This document shows positions 36,369-45,018 of a DNA stretch of 64,000 nucleotides, piece by piece (positions within the stretch are counted from its first letter, which is position 1; every line of letters starts with the position of its first letter). The translations under genes and the position numbers were made by a program. This DNA is from Fusobacterium gastrosuis (GTDB taxonomy: Bacteria > Fusobacteriota > Fusobacteriia > Fusobacteriales > Fusobacteriaceae). Under the pieces are notes generated by a model, which did not search any database, was not told the DNA's origin, and was given only the letters and a program-made list of their open reading frames with translations. The stretch covers positions 1,736,001 to 1,800,000 of the forward strand of contig NZ_LT607734.1 in the NCBI RefSeq assembly GCF_900095285.1, given 5' to 3'.

Positions 36369-36385
36369 TAAGGGAGGGGTTATAT

Positions 36386-36682
36386 ATGAAATATTTAATT
36401 TATCCATTACAGGGAACTAACAAGGACATTGTATTAATTTTAGTGCTTTTGAAAGAAGAGTGTAGTGATTTAAATTGTGTTATGGAAAAAATAAAAGAAA
36501 ATGAACCATGGAGAGATGAGTATTTATTTTATTTCGTCAATAATCAAGGAAAAGTGATTTATAATTCTTTAGAGAATTCTAAAATAGAAAATCCACTTTT
36601 TTATAGTATTACAAAAGACCCTACATTACTATCTCTTTTCATGAAAGATTTAGAAAAAAAGGGCAAAGAATTAAAAATTTAA
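36386..36682 (+). CDS. 98-residue protein, unrecognised
   Basis: A small soluble protein starting MKYLIYPLQGTNKDIVLIL with a mixed alpha/beta look. It has a strong RBS (AAGGGAGGGG) and a terminator, so it is a real gene. No family recognised, no signal peptide. It follows the transpeptidase gene on the same strand, 74 bases later. Confidence 0.6.
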   Translation: MKYLIYPLQGTNKDIVLILVLLKEECSDLNCVMEKIKENEPWRDEYLFYFVNNQGKVIYNSLENSKIENPLFYSITKDPTLLSLFMKDLEKKGKELKI

Positions 36683-36696
36683 GATATTAAAAGTAA

Positions 36697-36727
36697 AGGT
36701 AGCTGTAAAATTACAGCTACCTCTTTT
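36697..36727. terminator. Bidirectional terminator between the 98-residue gene and the feo operon
   Basis: AGGTAGCTGTAA (36697-36708) and TTACAGCTACCT (36711-36722) form a perfect hairpin, with a T tract on the plus strand and As at the other side. Confidence 0.88.
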
Positions 36728-36884
36728 ATTTTTTATTACAACCACAGTTACTTGAATTACTTTTTTTTGAACAACCATTACAAGCACATGAGCTCTCTCC
36801 CTTTAGATGTTTCCAAAGTGATTTTAATGATTTAACTATAATGATTGCCAATACTAATAAAATAATTATTGTTTTTATATTCAT
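36726..36884 (-). CDS. FeoB-associated Cys-rich membrane protein
   Basis: A 52-residue protein: a membrane helix (IKTIIILLVLAIIIVKSL) followed by a cysteine-rich tail with CACNGC and NCGCNKK. It has an RBS (AGGATAGAG) and starts 18 bases after feoB. This architecture and position match the small Cys-rich proteins that follow feoB in many low-GC bacteria, presumed to handle ferrous iron at the membrane. Confidence 0.88.
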   Translation of the reverse strand: MNIKTIIILLVLAIIIVKSLKSLWKHLKGESSCACNGCSKKSNSSNCGCNKK

Positions 36885-36902
36885 TTTTCTCTATCCTACT
36901 TT

Positions 36903-39119
36903 CTAGATAAGTAATTTTCCTATTTGAAAAATCAATGTAGATACTATATAAGGTATTCCTATCATAAATAATGTTACAAATCCTAAAAATTTCCATCCAA
37001 ATTCTTGTTTTATTGCAGCCAAAGTTACGGCACAAGGTACTACTAATAAAATAAATGCCATAAATGAATATGCTCTTAAAGAACCATGATCATCATTTTC
37101 CCATAGTTTACTTGTTGCTTCAATCAATCCATTTCCGTTCTCTTCTGCTATAGTTTCTTCATCGGGAGCAGCAAACAATCCTGAAACATTTCTTATATCT
37201 ATCATTCCTAAAATAGAATCTTTAGTTGCTAATCCTAAACCTATGATTTGATCTTTAAAATCTTGCATAAATGTAGTTTCTTCTTCGACAGCTTCTTCAA
37301 CTTCTGTTTCTTGATTTTCTACCGGTTCATCTTCTAATACTTGAGCCATGAATCCTACAACAACCTCTTTAGCGGCAATACTAGGTAAAATTGCTGCAAC
37401 TGGTTCCCATCTGTTTGCAAAGCCTGTCGGTTGTAATACAGGTGAGATGACTCTTCCTATGCTTGCCATATATGATTTTGAAGCATCTCCATTATTAGGA
37501 AAATAAGTCAAAGCCCACAATAAAACTAAAACCCCTAGTATAACTGTTGTAGCTTTTTTCAAATATTCCTTTAAACGATTCCAAGTTGAATTAAAAATTA
37601 CTTTTAAACTAGGAATTCTGTATGGAGGTAATTCTATTAAAAGAGCTGTATTTTGTGTTTTAAACTGTGGAAAACGATTTAAAAACATTCCCATTCCTAT
37701 AGCTACAAATATTCCCAATAAATATAAAGATGCCACAGTTATCCCAGCTTTAGTTCCAAAAAATGCAGCTGTAAATAACCCATACACTGGAAGTCTAGCA
37801 CCGCAAGACATAAAAGGAGAAATTGCTGCTGTAAGTCTTCTTGAATTCTCATCTTCAAGTGTTCTTGTGGCGTATATTGCCGGTACTGTACATCCAAAGC
37901 CTATTACCATAGGAACAAAAGCCTTTCCGTTAAGCCCCACTTTTCTCATAATTTTATCCATTAAAAAAGCGACTCTATTCATATATCCACTTTCTTCTAA
38001 GACTGCCAAAAAGAAATAAAGCAATGCCATAAGTGGAACAAATGTTAACACTCCACCTACTCCGCCTACTATTCCATCTACAACCAAGCCTTGTACCCAT
38101 TCTGGAGTTCCTTCAACTAATATGCCTACATATTTTCCTACAAAATCTGCGAAGAAACCATCCACCCAATCAATAAAAGGTGCTGAACCATTAAAAACAA
38201 ATCCCATAACTCCAGCTATTATTATTAAAAATAAAGGTAGTCCAACTATTCTATGAAGTAAAATTTTATCTAATTTTTCTGTAAAATCTAATCTAGACTT
38301 TAACGAAGTTGAAAGAGTTTGTTTTAAAATTCCATTCACAACTCCATATCTTTGTTCTGCTAAAATTGTTTCAATGTCATTTTCATATTTTTTTTCTAAT
38401 TTTTCAATTCTTTCCTCTTCAAAATTCTTAAAATCTATTCCACTCTCTTTCAATACTGTTTCATTAAACCAACTATCTCTTTCTAGTAATTTTATAGCTA
38501 CATAGTCTATATGATATTTATTTAAAATTATTTTATATTTTTCATTTGTCAGCAAAATTTTCTTTATTTCTTCTAATTCATTTTGAATATCTTTTTGGAA
38601 AGGTAATTGATAATCTATGAAATTTTGCTTTTTTGAATAAACTTCCAATACTTTATCCATCAATTCTTTCAATCCCTTTCTTTTTAGAGCTGAAGTTGGA
38701 ATTGCTGGATATTCGATTAAATCTATAAATTTTGAAAAATCTAATTTATAATCTAGTTTATCGAATTCATCATAGAAGTTTAAAGCCATTATCATTGGTT
38801 TTTTTAGTTCTTTTAATAAGCATGACAAGTATAAATTTCTCTCCAAGTTTGTAGAATCTACCACATTTATAACTATATCTGGATTTTCATTTAATATAAA
38901 ATCTCTTGTTATTTTTTCTTCTAAAGTATAGGGACTTAAGCTATATACTCCCGGTAAATCCACCAGCATTATTTCATTGTTTTCATAGTTAAAATATGCT
39001 TCTTTTTTCTCAACTGTAACTCCTGGCCAGTTTCCGACTTTCAAATTTGAACCAGCCAAAGCATTTATTAAAGCTGACTTCCCAGTATTTGGATTTCCTG
39101 CAAAAGCTATTTTTATCAT
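36903..39119 (-). CDS. feoB: Ferrous iron transport protein B
   Basis: A 738-residue Fe(II) transporter. The G domain has G1 GNPNTGKS (residues 8-15), the following WPGVTVEKKE, G3 DLPG and G4-like ALNFYDE; the membrane core shows two Gate-like repeats with CGARLPVYGLF and the GCTVPAI segment. An acidic insertion (EVEEAVEEE) lies in the C-terminal third. I chose the ATG at 39119, eight bases after AAGGAG; the GTG at 39128 overlaps that RBS. It lies 12 bases after feoA. Confidence 0.96.
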   Translation of the reverse strand: MIKIAFAGNPNTGKSALINALAGSNLKVGNWPGVTVEKKEAYFNYENNEIMLVDLPGVYSLSPYTLEEKITRDFILNENPDIVINVVDSTNLERNLYLSCLLKELKKPMIMALNFYDEFDKLDYKLDFSKFIDLIEYPAIPTSALKRKGLKELMDKVLEVYSKKQNFIDYQLPFQKDIQNELEEIKKILLTNEKYKIILNKYHIDYVAIKLLERDSWFNETVLKESGIDFKNFEEERIEKLEKKYENDIETILAEQRYGVVNGILKQTLSTSLKSRLDFTEKLDKILLHRIVGLPLFLIIIAGVMGFVFNGSAPFIDWVDGFFADFVGKYVGILVEGTPEWVQGLVVDGIVGGVGGVLTFVPLMALLYFFLAVLEESGYMNRVAFLMDKIMRKVGLNGKAFVPMVIGFGCTVPAIYATRTLEDENSRRLTAAISPFMSCGARLPVYGLFTAAFFGTKAGITVASLYLLGIFVAIGMGMFLNRFPQFKTQNTALLIELPPYRIPSLKVIFNSTWNRLKEYLKKATTVILGVLVLLWALTYFPNNGDASKSYMASIGRVISPVLQPTGFANRWEPVAAILPSIAAKEVVVGFMAQVLEDEPVENQETEVEEAVEEETTFMQDFKDQIIGLGLATKDSILGMIDIRNVSGLFAAPDEETIAEENGNGLIEATSKLWENDDHGSLRAYSFMAFILLVVPCAVTLAAIKQEFGWKFLGFVTLFMIGIPYIVSTLIFQIGKLLI

Positions 39120-39131
39120 TTCTAACACTCC

Positions 39132-39356
39132 TTATATTTTTTCTACTTCAATATTTTTTGCATCTTGTTTTCTGATAGCAATACCTGTTGACTTTATAAT
39201 GTATTCCTGAGGATCTCCAAGTGGAGCATTTCTTTCTAATTTAATGATTTCGCCTGAAGTCACACCCATATCAACCAAGCGTTTTTTTAATTCTCCAATA
39301 CTCCCTATTTTAACAATCTTAGCTGTTTCCCCTTTTTTTAATTCATTTAATTTCAT
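39132..39356 (-). CDS. feoA: FeoA, SH3-like ferrous iron protein (first copy)
   Basis: 74 residues forming a complete FeoA domain: LKKGETAKIVKIGSIGELKKRLVDMGVTSGEIIKL is the core (here in shortened form: KIVKIGS..LVDMGVTSGE), then APLGDPQEYIIKSTGIAIRKQDAKNI. It modulates FeoB. Close spacing with feoB. Confidence 0.93.
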   Translation of the reverse strand: MKLNELKKGETAKIVKIGSIGELKKRLVDMGVTSGEIIKLERNAPLGDPQEYIIKSTGIAIRKQDAKNIEVEKI

Positions 39357-39372
39357 ATGCCCCCCTTGTAAT

Positions 39373-39603
39373 TTAACTTTCTTTTACTTCTTCTACAAAA
39401 ATAAAAAAAGCTAATTCTTTACTTAAAATAAAATATGAAGAGTTAAGAAAAACTACTAAATTTTCTCCCTCTTCTCTCTGAATACTAATTTCAGTTCCTG
39501 GTATAAATCCCCTACTAACACATTTTTCAATGTTATTTTTACTACCTTTCACTTCTTTTATTATTAACTTTTTATTATTTTTACAAAAATATAAAGGATA
39601 CAA
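39373..39603 (-). CDS. FeoA-domain protein (second, divergent copy)
   Basis: 76 residues from a TTG at 39603, six bases after AGGTGG; an earlier TTG at 39618 overlaps the RBS. It is shaped like FeoA (LIIKEVKGS..CVSRGFIPGTEISI..LNSSYFILSKELA) but lacks several conserved residues. It is the first gene of the feo operon. Two FeoA-like proteins ahead of feoB is known in other anaerobes; a separate role is not clear. Confidence 0.8.
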   Translation of the reverse strand: MYPLYFCKNNKKLIIKEVKGSKNNIEKCVSRGFIPGTEISIQREEGENLVVFLNSSYFILSKELAFFIFVEEVKES

Positions 39604-39632
39604 TTCATACCACCTCAAAATATTTTAAATAT

Positions 39633-39674
39633 ATAATAATTCTATTTTATATGTTTGTCAATCAAAATTTTGAT
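39633..39674 (-). promoter_or_regulatory. feo operon promoter with adjacent palindrome
   Basis: On the minus strand TTGACA (39656-39661) and TATTAT (39633-39638) are separated by 17 bases. A perfect 14-bp palindrome ATCAAAATTTTGAT (39661-39674) touches the -35. It is a candidate operator for an iron-responsive repressor, though it does not match a Fur consensus. Confidence 0.7.
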
Positions 39675-39763
39675 AAAAAAAATATATAAAATAGGAAATT
39701 CTAAATTTATAAAATTTTATAATTAATTATTAAGTTTTATAAATATTTTTTTAGCTATAATAA

Positions 39764-39787
39764 AAAAGGCAACAATAGTTGCCTTTT
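39764..39787 (-). terminator. Terminator of the long minus-strand operon
   Basis: AAAAGGCAAC (39764-39773) and GTTGCCTTTT (39778-39787) form a perfect 10-bp stem with loop AATA; T tract on the minus strand. The stop codon of the DUF4015 gene is in the stem. Confidence 0.9.
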
Positions 39788-41027
39788 AAAAATACTTTTC
39801 ATATCTATTTGCGGGGTTCCACAGTATATACTCGTCAATTCCTAAATCATTCATAGCTTTTATTTGCTCTTTGATTTCTTTTGGTCCATACTTAATATGC
39901 CCCTTTATCCACTTTGCTGTAAAAGCTTGTATCCATGGTCTAATAATAGCGTGTTTTTTCATATTGGAATTTCTATCTATAGAATCTTTTGTGGCATAAT
40001 ATACTGTTTCATATGGCTTAGCATCAGGTATAGATAGCCCATATACTCCTTTGCTATAATGACTAGGATAGATCATTGGAGATATATAGTCTACTTCTGC
40101 ACTTATTGCCTCCCAATTCTGCCCTAATCCCATATCATCTTCAACAGCTGCTATCTGTCCGTATACATCAGCTCCAAGATAAACATCATATCCTTCCAAT
40201 TCTTTTTTTGCATAGGCTAAGTAAGCTTGAATAGTTTCCACTTTCGTTTTTTTATTAGGATTTTTATAATCAAGTATAGCATCTAATTTACCGCCATTTG
40301 AGGCAGGAAATCTTACATAGTCAAATTGTATTTCATTAAAGCCAACTTTCGCAGCTTCTTTTGCTATAAATACATTATATTCCCAAAGATTTTCATCATA
40401 TGGACTCACCCAAGTTAACCCATCCTTGTTTAAAAATGGTTTCCCATTGCTTTTATAAGTTATTATCTTATCTGGATTTTCCTTTGCATAAGTTGGATCT
40501 TTGAATGATACTATTCTCGCTATTGTGTATATATTATTATCTTTCAATTTTTTCATTATTGCTTTAATATTTTTTATATCCACCTTTTTATTTGCATATT
40601 TACTATATTTTTCAATTTCTTTTGAAACTGGAAATGTGATTTCTCCAAAATCACCTTTCACATCTATTACAAAAGCATTTATTCCATTCTCTTTTGATAA
40701 TTTTAAAAGTTCATCTAATCTTTTTTCTAAAGCTAAGGTTTTGGCGGTTACATAAATTCCTTTTACTTTGACTCTAGGATTTTTTTGATAACTTTGACTC
40801 TTATTATCCTCTATTTTAAAACTTTTTATCTCATCAGAGAAATTATTTTCTTTTTTGATAGCTTTTTCTTCAGTATTTGAAATTGTTTCTTTGCTTTCAA
40901 AAATTTCTTTGGGGTATAAAATTTGATAGCTATCTGCAATTAAAGCAGAATAAATTTTAGTATTTTGAAGTAAATTTTCAATATTTAAGTTTGAATAACT
41001 CAAATTATTTATAATAATAAAAAACAT
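39786..41027 (-). CDS. Putative glycoside hydrolase (DUF4015 family), start perhaps lost to a frameshift
   Basis: 413 residues. The TIM-barrel-like domain starts at GIYVTAKTLALEKRLDELL (about 89) and has NAFVIDVKGDFGEI, KEAAKVGFNEIQFDYVRFP and DVYGQIAAVEDDMGLGQNWE, with acidic residues expected of a hydrolase. The N-terminus begins with hydrophobic residues but lacks the basic start of a signal peptide. Just upstream, an ATG with a good RBS (41053) reads MKIKK and would continue into this frame if the 7-T run at 41039-41045 (plus strand) had eight; that would give a complete signal peptide. So the true start is probably 41053. Substrate unknown; likely an exported sugar hydrolase. Confidence 0.8.
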   Translation of the reverse strand: MFFIIINNLSYSNLNIENLLQNTKIYSALIADSYQILYPKEIFESKETISNTEEKAIKKENNFSDEIKSFKIEDNKSQSYQKNPRVKVKGIYVTAKTLALEKRLDELLKLSKENGINAFVIDVKGDFGEITFPVSKEIEKYSKYANKKVDIKNIKAIMKKLKDNNIYTIARIVSFKDPTYAKENPDKIITYKSNGKPFLNKDGLTWVSPYDENLWEYNVFIAKEAAKVGFNEIQFDYVRFPASNGGKLDAILDYKNPNKKTKVETIQAYLAYAKKELEGYDVYLGADVYGQIAAVEDDMGLGQNWEAISAEVDYISPMIYPSHYSKGVYGLSIPDAKPYETVYYATKDSIDRNSNMKKHAIIRPWIQAFTAKWIKGHIKYGPKEIKEQIKAMNDLGIDEYILWNPANRYEKYF

Positions 41028-41063
41028 ACTTATAATGATTTTTTTATTTTCATTCTTCTAATC

Positions 41064-41234
41064 CTACTCCATAGTACATTCCCAGCATTCCTTTTTAATA
41101 TTGATATTCAATTCTGTTTTATCTTTTATTTTTTCATACAATTCCTTCTCTAATAAAAATTTTTTCTTTTCACCATTTACTTCTAAAGTTATATGAAAAA
41201 AATTTATTTTCATTTTTTTACCAGGTCTATTCAT
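41064..41234 (-). CDS. 56-residue protein of unknown function
   Basis: The minus strand encodes 56 residues starting MNRPGKKMKINFFHITLEVN and ending CWECTME. It overlaps the stop of the upstream membrane protein by ATGA, so it is translationally coupled. Charged, with a CxxC near the end that could bind metal. Family not recognised. It fits between the membrane protein and the DUF4015 gene, in the same transcript. Confidence 0.6.
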   Translation of the reverse strand: MNRPGKKMKINFFHITLEVNGEKKKFLLEKELYEKIKDKTELNINIKKECWECTME

Positions 41235-41671
41235 ATATTTTTTTCTATATTTTCCATTTTTACTATTTTATAAATTCCCTTATGTGAACTTGAACTTAAT
41301 CTATTAATACAAAATTTTAGCCTTATATATATGTATTTTGCAAAAAAATCTCCAATTAATAAACCTGCTGATATTGATATAACTCCAGCTGTCGTTAAAA
41401 ATTTTTTCATATTTATTGAATCTATTCCCATCTTTTCATTCAAATAAATTCTTAAAAAAATTAAACTTATAAACAGCAGCCAAAAAATTACTCTTGTAGA
41501 AAAATATATTTTGTCTTCAAACATTTGTACACCTTTTGTGGAAAAATATATCATTATAGCAAGTAAAATTAGTGGTGAGTAATAAATATTTTTATAATAG
41601 GTCAATAAACTTGTAAACACTAGAAATACCAATGAAACTACTCTCACAATTTTTTCTGAAAAATTAGTCAT
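41231..41671 (-). CDS. Membrane protein, unrecognised
   Basis: 146 residues with about four hydrophobic segments (VSLVFLVFTSLLTYY; SPLILLAIMIYF; RVIFWLLFISLIFLRIYL; FLTTAGVISISAGLLIGDFF) and a basic C-terminal tail. No family recognised. The start overlaps the end of queH by 8 bases, and its stop overlaps the next small gene, so all three are coupled. Confidence 0.7.
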   Translation of the reverse strand: MTNFSEKIVRVVSLVFLVFTSLLTYYKNIYYSPLILLAIMIYFSTKGVQMFEDKIYFSTRVIFWLLFISLIFLRIYLNEKMGIDSINMKKFLTTAGVISISAGLLIGDFFAKYIYIRLKFCINRLSSSSHKGIYKIVKMENIEKNI

Positions 41672-42317
41672 TTATCTTCTCCTTTTCTGCTTTTTCCTTT
41701 TCATAATTTTCTCTTTCAATTTTTGAAAAAATACAGCCACAATAATCCTGTCTATACATATTCAATTCTTTTGAAATCTGGATAGATCTCAAATATCTAT
41801 TTTTTTTCTTAAAATCAGCATATAAAAATGGTATTTTATATTCTTTTGAATACTTTTCCCCTAATTCATTGATATAATTTACATTTTTCATAGGGCTTAT
41901 ACTTAAAACTGTTGTGAAAAAATCATAATTTTCTTCCTTAGCTTTTCTTGCAGTTTCTCCTATTCTTATATCATAGCAAGTATAACACCTAGTACCTCCC
42001 TCTTTTTCATTTTCTAATCCTTTTACTTTATCAAAAAAATCATTTTTAGGATTATATTTTCCCTCTATGATATTCATATTATATTCTAATTTTTCTATCA
42101 TTTCTTTTTGCTCAATTATTCTGTGTTGATACTCATACTCAATTGTTATATTGGGATTATAAAAATATATATCTATTTCAAAAAAATTGTTCAAATATTC
42201 TAATACTGCTGAACTGCATGGACCACAGCAAGAATGTACTAATAACTTTTTCTTTTCCCCTTTTTCTTTAATTTCTTTTATTGTTTCTTCCATTTTTAAA
42301 TCATAGTTTATTTTCAT
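41664..42317 (-). CDS. queH: Epoxyqueuosine reductase QueH
   Basis: 217 residues, last step of queuosine synthesis in tRNA (reduction of epoxyqueuosine). The cysteine pattern of QueH is complete: HSCCGPCSSAVLEYL near residue 29, GGTRCYTCYDIRIGETA near 108 and RQDYCGCIFS near 195, binding two metal centres. It is the alternative to QueG. RBS weak. It follows sbcC after 34 bases. Confidence 0.94.
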   Translation of the reverse strand: MKINYDLKMEETIKEIKEKGEKKKLLVHSCCGPCSSAVLEYLNNFFEIDIYFYNPNITIEYEYQHRIIEQKEMIEKLEYNMNIIEGKYNPKNDFFDKVKGLENEKEGGTRCYTCYDIRIGETARKAKEENYDFFTTVLSISPMKNVNYINELGEKYSKEYKIPFLYADFKKKNRYLRSIQISKELNMYRQDYCGCIFSKIERENYEKEKAEKEKIND

Positions 42318-42351
42318 TTATTTAACATATACTCCATTCTATATTTATAAA

Positions 42352-45018
42352 TTATAGCTCTATAATTCTTTCAGCCATTTCTCTGAATGTATCATCATGC
42401 GTAACAATTATACTTTGCTCTAAATTATTTAGAAGTTCACCCATATATTCAGCAAGCAATTTTTTTCTTTCAGTATCTAAATTATTAGTTGGTTCGTCTA
42501 AAATCATGAATTTAGAATCACTAAATTTCTCTGTCATTGCCTGTCTTAATGCAATAGCAACCGATACTTGTTCTCCACCTGATAAATGTTCAAAAGCTAT
42601 ATTTTTATTTTCTCCAACCAAAAAAACTGCATACTTATTTGAATCCTCATTTGTCCATAAAATTTGCTCTGTCCTAGCTGTAATTTTATTGAAATTTACA
42701 CTTGCTTTTACACTTATACTTTCAAGCATATATTTGGACATTTGAGTTCCCATACTTTTTAAATTATTTCTAATTTTTTTAGTTTTTTCTAATTTTTCTT
42801 TTATTTTATCACTTTCATATCTCAGTTTTTTTACTTTTTCTTTTTCACTTTTCAATTTTTCTAAATCTTGATTTAAAAAATTAAGCCTTTCCGAATTTAT
42901 CCCAATACTCCCTGTTAATTCTAAGATTTTTAAATTTATTTCTTCTGATTCTTCTTTTAAATTTTTAATATTTATATCTTTTAATTTTTCTTCTATTTCA
43001 GTCTTTAAAATTAAAATATTCTTTTTTTCTTCTCTATTAAAATGAATATTTTTAATTTCTTCTTGTATTAAATTTAATTTTTCTTCTAAAGAACTAGAAT
43101 CAGTTAAATTTTCAAGATAAATTTTGTATGAAATTTGCTTTTCTTTTTGCTCACTTTCTAAATTTTCAATTTTTTTCTTCATTCTTTCTAATTCAAAACT
43201 TGTTTCTTCACTTATTTCAGAAAAATTTCTATTGTGTTGTTCTTGTTTTCTTTCAATCTCTTTTTCCAAACTTGTAATTAAATTTTGATATTCATCAATA
43301 TTTTTTATAGTACTATTTAACTCAGCTCTTTTCTCTTCTAGTTTTAGTTTGTCCTGTTCTTCTTTTAAAATATCAGCTTTTCCTTTTATCTCTTTACTTG
43401 TTTTATACTCTGTCATATCAAAAGTTTGAGTTTTTAGATTTAACAAATTAGTAATTTTTAAAAGTTCTTTTTCTAAATTACTATATTTTGCAAGATTTTC
43501 AAGTAAAATATATTCTCCAGAGATCTCACCCTCAAGTTTTAAAATATTATTTTTTAGCTTTTCTTGATTTTGTTCTTCCTCATTAATCTTTTTTAAAAAA
43601 TAATCACTAATATTTTTATCTTTTACATTTTCACATTCTTCTTTTAGAATTGGACAAATTTTTTCAGAAAGTTTTTCTTGAGCTTCTTTTAATGTACTAA
43701 TACTTGCCTTTGTAATAGATATCTCTCTATTTTTTTCACTAAGCTCTTCTTTTGCTTTTTTTATATTTTCAAGCTTAAATAAAATATTTTTTTTATCCAA
43801 ACTTTTTATTTCTTTTTCTATCTCTTCTAACTTATTTTTTAAACTCTCAATTTCTCTCAATTCATCAAAAAGTTCTCTTAATTCTTTTCCATCTTTTTCT
43901 ATTTGAAAATATTTTTTCTCTATTTCTTTTAACAAAACTTCTAAATCTTTCTTTTCTTGGAAAAATTTATTTAATTTTTCTTTCGATTCTTCAATATTTC
44001 TTTTATTTTGATTAATTTCCCAAGCTAATTTTTCATTTTCTTTTTTTAACAGAATATTTTTCTCTTCTTTAGAAGTTAATATTTTAAACTCTTCTTTAAA
44101 AACTTCTAACTCTTTTGAAAGTTCTAAATATTTATTATACCCTTCTTCATTTTCAATAATTAATTTTTTAGAAAACTTAGCTTTTTTCCCAATTTTTAAA
44201 TCTCTCTTTAAATTTTCTTTCTCCTTAATTATCTTTTTGGTGAATTCAAAAATTTCTTTTTCTAATCTTCTATATTCTCTTTCATTTTCTTCAAAATTTC
44301 TTATTTCAATATCTAATTTTAATTTTTTATTCTCTTCACTTTTTAAATTTTTTTCAAGTCCAGCTTTTTCAGTACTTACATTTTTTATTTCTCTAAAAAT
44401 TTCTTCTTCATTTTTCATATTTTCAGAAATCGTTTTTTGTTCAACTTCCTTTTCTCTTTTTTCAAATTCATATTTTTTTTCAATATCCAGAAAAAAATCC
44501 TTATCCATATTTGAATAAATTTCTGTTCCAAAAATCTTGTTAAATACCTTTTCTCTTTCAGCTGCCTTTTCCTTAAAAATATTTATAAATTCATTTTGTT
44601 TTGCAACTATAATATTTTCAAATATATCTGTATAATCTTTTTTTAAACCACAAAGTCTATTTAACTTTTCTCTAACATCATTTTTATTTTTATATTCCTC
44701 TTCAGTTTGTAAATCTTTCAAGATAATCGAACTTGTCTTCTTGTTATAATTTGCTTTTACTAAGTAATCTCTTCCGTCAAAAGCTGTAAATTCTATTTCA
44801 ATTTTTGCTGAATTCTCTCCATACTTTATAAACTCTTTTCCGTCTTTTTTATTTCCAGTCCTATCTTTTATATCAAATAGCACTCTTCCAATGGCTTCTA
44901 AAATAGAAGTTTTCCCACTTCCATTTATTCCTAAAATTAAATTTATTCCTTTTGATAACTCAACTGATTTATTTTCATGAGAACGATAATTTTCTAAATT
45001 TATTTTTTTTATTATCAT
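42352..45018 (-). CDS. sbcC: Exonuclease subunit SbcC (Rad50-like ATPase)
   Basis: 888 residues. The N-terminal Walker A LILGINGSGKTSILEAIG (about 27-44), long coiled coils, and the C-terminal ABC signature LSGGEQVSVAIALRQAM with Walker B FMILDEPTNNLDTER. The central zinc hook is unusual: CPILKEEC (Cys 455 and 462, six residues between) instead of CxxC. Works with SbcD to open hairpins and trim ends. ATG at 45018 is preceded by GGAGG and overlaps the sbcD stop (ATGA). Confidence 0.95.
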   Translation of the reverse strand: MIIKKINLENYRSHENKSVELSKGINLILGINGSGKTSILEAIGRVLFDIKDRTGNKKDGKEFIKYGENSAKIEIEFTAFDGRDYLVKANYNKKTSSIILKDLQTEEEYKNKNDVREKLNRLCGLKKDYTDIFENIIVAKQNEFINIFKEKAAEREKVFNKIFGTEIYSNMDKDFFLDIEKKYEFEKREKEVEQKTISENMKNEEEIFREIKNVSTEKAGLEKNLKSEENKKLKLDIEIRNFEENEREYRRLEKEIFEFTKKIIKEKENLKRDLKIGKKAKFSKKLIIENEEGYNKYLELSKELEVFKEEFKILTSKEEKNILLKKENEKLAWEINQNKRNIEESKEKLNKFFQEKKDLEVLLKEIEKKYFQIEKDGKELRELFDELREIESLKNKLEEIEKEIKSLDKKNILFKLENIKKAKEELSEKNREISITKASISTLKEAQEKLSEKICPILKEECENVKDKNISDYFLKKINEEEQNQEKLKNNILKLEGEISGEYILLENLAKYSNLEKELLKITNLLNLKTQTFDMTEYKTSKEIKGKADILKEEQDKLKLEEKRAELNSTIKNIDEYQNLITSLEKEIERKQEQHNRNFSEISEETSFELERMKKKIENLESEQKEKQISYKIYLENLTDSSSLEEKLNLIQEEIKNIHFNREEKKNILILKTEIEEKLKDINIKNLKEESEEINLKILELTGSIGINSERLNFLNQDLEKLKSEKEKVKKLRYESDKIKEKLEKTKKIRNNLKSMGTQMSKYMLESISVKASVNFNKITARTEQILWTNEDSNKYAVFLVGENKNIAFEHLSGGEQVSVAIALRQAMTEKFSDSKFMILDEPTNNLDTERKKLLAEYMGELLNNLEQSIIVTHDDTFREMAERIIEL

